This document shows positions 61,440-64,000 of a stretch of 64,000 nucleotides of DNA, one piece after another. The position numbers were made by a program, and so were the translations under genes. Origin of the DNA: Dermatemys mawii (lineage: Eukaryota > Chordata > Testudines > Dermatemydidae); assembly GCA_007922305.1 (NCBI GenBank), contig ML677374.1, positions 14,131,511 through 14,195,510 of the forward strand, written 5' to 3'. Each line of letters begins with the position of its first letter. The first letter of the stretch is position 1. The notes beneath the pieces were generated by a model. That model saw nothing but the letters and a program-made list of their open reading frames with translations. It was not told where the DNA came from and made no database searches.

Positions 61440-64000
61440 TGGCCCAACAGATCTTTTCATACTTAAGGCAATGCCTGTGATACAAGAACAAATGCTACTA
61501 ACCATGGGGTAGAGGTGGGATGGGGGAGGGTATATTTCTCCTCACACTCTTCACCTTCAGTTGGTTTTACATTTTTGATTCCTTAAGGTCATCTCTGACA
61601 AATGCCGTTTCTGAGATGTCCCCAACATGGCATGGGGCTACCTATTCACAGAGCCTCCCCCACCCAGTTCAGTTTCTCCTCTTCTTACAAATACATATTC
61701 AAATATCATGTTTTGGTGGGATGGAAATCTGGATCCTACCAACATTTAAACACATGTAGTTTGTGCCTCATTCCAGGGGCATTCCAATGGTACACACAAT
61801 CACAGAGTCTCTCATTACCATTATACAAACATCATTATGGAAAATTACAGTTAGCCTATCCAATTGTAGCACTATTACACTACTGCCCTTGAACAACAGA
61901 GTATAGGTTACATCTAAAGACACTCAGACTGTCCTCTGCCAAGACAGAAGATAATGACAGAGTGTATATCAACATAATTGCTACAAGTGACTGGCTGCCT
62001 CATTTGAAGGATTTGGCTGAGGTTGCTTGTTTAATTTCACAGAGAATAGAAACGTCTCAAGTGTCATACATGGTATTTTGGGTGATATCAGCTGGCGATT
62101 TGTGAATTGAACTGGGTGTTCCTGGCTACCAAGTCTCCTCTCTCCCTTCCCCTTCTCTGTTTCTTTAAGGTATTGCTGTTGGGTTGGGCCTTGGCAAGGA
62201 GGAGTGTATCTATGACTGCAAGATACCATGAAGTCAGGCTCTGAATCTTTCTAGTCCAAGGCAAGATTTTTCAAGGCCTCTGAAAGCCATGGCTAAGGGA
62301 GCATCTGATTTGCTGTCGGATGGAGCCTTGCAAGCTCCTGGGTGTACCATGCTACATACTAGCAAATCAGCATAGTGATAAAGCACCAGCAGTACCACTT
62401 CTATCTGTCTTATATCCAGATGACCGACTCTACATCCTACTCTGTCCTCAGTGCTCTCACCCAGGTACCACAGGAAGCCATAGGCCAGTTCATTCCATGT
62501 GTGGAAGAAACTGAAAACATGCAGCTTCTTTAAGTAGATTTCCCTCTGCAAGCAACAGGCCTCTGATAATGAAACCGTAAGTTCCCTACACGATAGGATG
62601 CCTTCTTTCCCTCACCTAGACCAATTTATATTGTCCCCTACTTGCTCTGGCCTTATGCTCACACCAGACAGCCAGAGCAAGCATGAGGCTTGTTCATGAC
62701 TTCTGCCTGCCTCCCGTTCCTCTGCGTATGCTCAAACCTGCCCTGGTGCCTGGGCTGCTGTGAAGGCTTCTAGGGTTTACCGAACATAGGGCTTGAGCAT
62801 TCCTACCACATTTGTTAGCAGATGCTGGCTGCTGGAAGCGAACTGTGAGCCTGGCCAACTGACAACGTTGTCCAAGAACTGCTTCAATGTGAACTAGTAT
62901 TGTCAATAAATAACAGCCAGGTAGGAAGTTGTCCCCCAAGGAACTCCACAACAAAAGCAGGGATAAGATTCCAGTCCTCCAGCAGTACAGAGCTAGAAAA
63001 TGCACTCTTAGCAGTTGCAAAGGGACTATGCCACACACATGAGCAATTCTGAGTCTATGCCGTAGACAATCCAGCTTGCATAGTGGTGGTAGTGTACTAT
63101 CACTCTGAAAAGGGGCGCTTTCTTTCGCATTGGTGTTTGTCTGTTTCATTCCCTTGTAGCCAATTAATTATCTGTTCTCTCCAGTAGAAAGATGCTTTTT
63201 TATTTGCTTCTTGTCAATAACAATCCCTCTCAGCACAGAGCAGATCCAGAGCCTTAACTTTTTAATACAGCAGGTTCAGTGAACACCCTCAGGTGGGTTT
63301 GGCAGGTCACCCTTGAAGTGCAGTTATTGATTCCTGACACACTCAGATGCATGCCAGCTATTTATGGAATGGGATCCTCATTCACATTTCCTCCTTCCAC
63401 TTCCTGAACTACCTTTCTGCTCCAGCTTGCTATTCTATTTTAAAAGGAAATCAACGAGCCTTTACTCTCCCATTGTCCTATAGGGCTGTTTCCTTCTGTG
63501 GTAGACAAAGTGGACTTGAAGCCACTGAAGTTTTATCAGAACATTTCTTTCCAACTCTGAAGTCAGACTCAGTTTAAGTCTGGGCACGGGACGCTTTTTA
63601 AAGCTCCCTAGGCTATTTGGACCCTTTTTTTTTTGCTTTTCCCTAGCAGCCCGACTGCCCTTTCAGCAGCAGTTTGTGGCTCCAGAGGGAATTTGTCTTC
63701 CATTATAAGAATGAAGTGCTCAGCATCCACCATCGGGGCCAGATTTTCAAAACAGACAACTAAAATGTGCAGCTGGATTTCCATATTCTCAGCGTATTTG
63801 GTTCCAAGATGTTAGGAACATGTGGGCACCAGGGTTACAGCGGAAGCTGTTTGGGGGCTGAACACCTCTGAAAATCTGGCATTTACGTGCCTCAGTGAGG
63901 GCTGAGCCCTGGAAAATCTGGGCCCGTTCTGAACATCGAACAGGTGTCAGTTCAGATTCCAGGCCATTGAGGGACTGAATGGCATCAACGGTGGCTGAAG

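Larger units (their letters stand above)
58651..64000. other. Right end of window: no host gene recognised
   Basis: Apart from the repeats listed, no exon is recognised. Minus-strand ORFs at 62694-63149 (151 codons, some Cys/Leu-rich stretches), 62234-62551 and 60774-61106 are longer than most in the window but show no motif I can assign. A GGCCAGATTTTCAAA-type repeat fragment lies at about 63738-63930, where AAAATCTGG recurs at 63873 and 63913. Confidence 0.45.

Overview
This window looks like nuclear DNA from a turtle or a close sauropsid relative. The repeats point there: CR1-type LINE 3' ends, ancient MIR-like SINEs, a pol III-type SINE carrying the GGGGTAGCCGTGTTAG head that I associate with chelonians, many small palindromic or hAT-like DNA transposons, and AT-rich non-coding DNA broken by one sharp CpG island. 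The species assignment is inference. Nothing prokaryotic is present, and nearly all open reading frames of 60-150 codons are chance ORFs or lie inside transposons.

The one host gene I can support is SPNS2, the sphingosine-1-phosphate exporter of the spinster branch of the major facilitator superfamily. Only coding exon 1 is in the window, on the minus strand at 14186-14480. It sits in a CpG island (about 14150-14760) and ends at a clean CAG|GTAAGG splice donor. Transcription runs leftward, so bases 1-14185 should be SPNS2 intron 1; I saw no further SPNS2 exon there. To the right of the island lie a degenerate GC-rich minisatellite holding a 10-N assembly gap and then about 49 kb with no recognisable host exon. 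This is the upstream flank of SPNS2.

Two larger DNA transposons occupy that flank. At 24451-27935 is a decayed hAT element with a BED-finger exon, a probable intron, a transposase body broken by stops and frameshifts, hAT-like CA...TG tips and a degenerate 8-bp target duplication. At 31528-34058 is a 2.5-kb element with CACTG termini, a matching TTA target duplication, repeated subterminal motifs and one long minus-strand gene (about 558 codons, one stop plus one frameshift). Its protein is cysteine-rich and transposase-like, but I cannot place it in a named superfamily with certainty. It is the best candidate here for an under-described system.

Smaller items include hAT-like MITEs at 3324, 16161 and 35242; a TA-flanked palindromic MITE at 5092; palindromic repeats at 17897, 20503, 36004 and 43170; a SINE with 9-bp duplications at 40691; and a composite inverted SINE at 57824-58144. 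The composite has 14-bp target duplications, and its centre carries a 67-bp segment almost identical to single-copy-looking DNA 3.4 kb away at 61373. The rest is ordinary AT-rich intronic or intergenic sequence with old repeat fragments.
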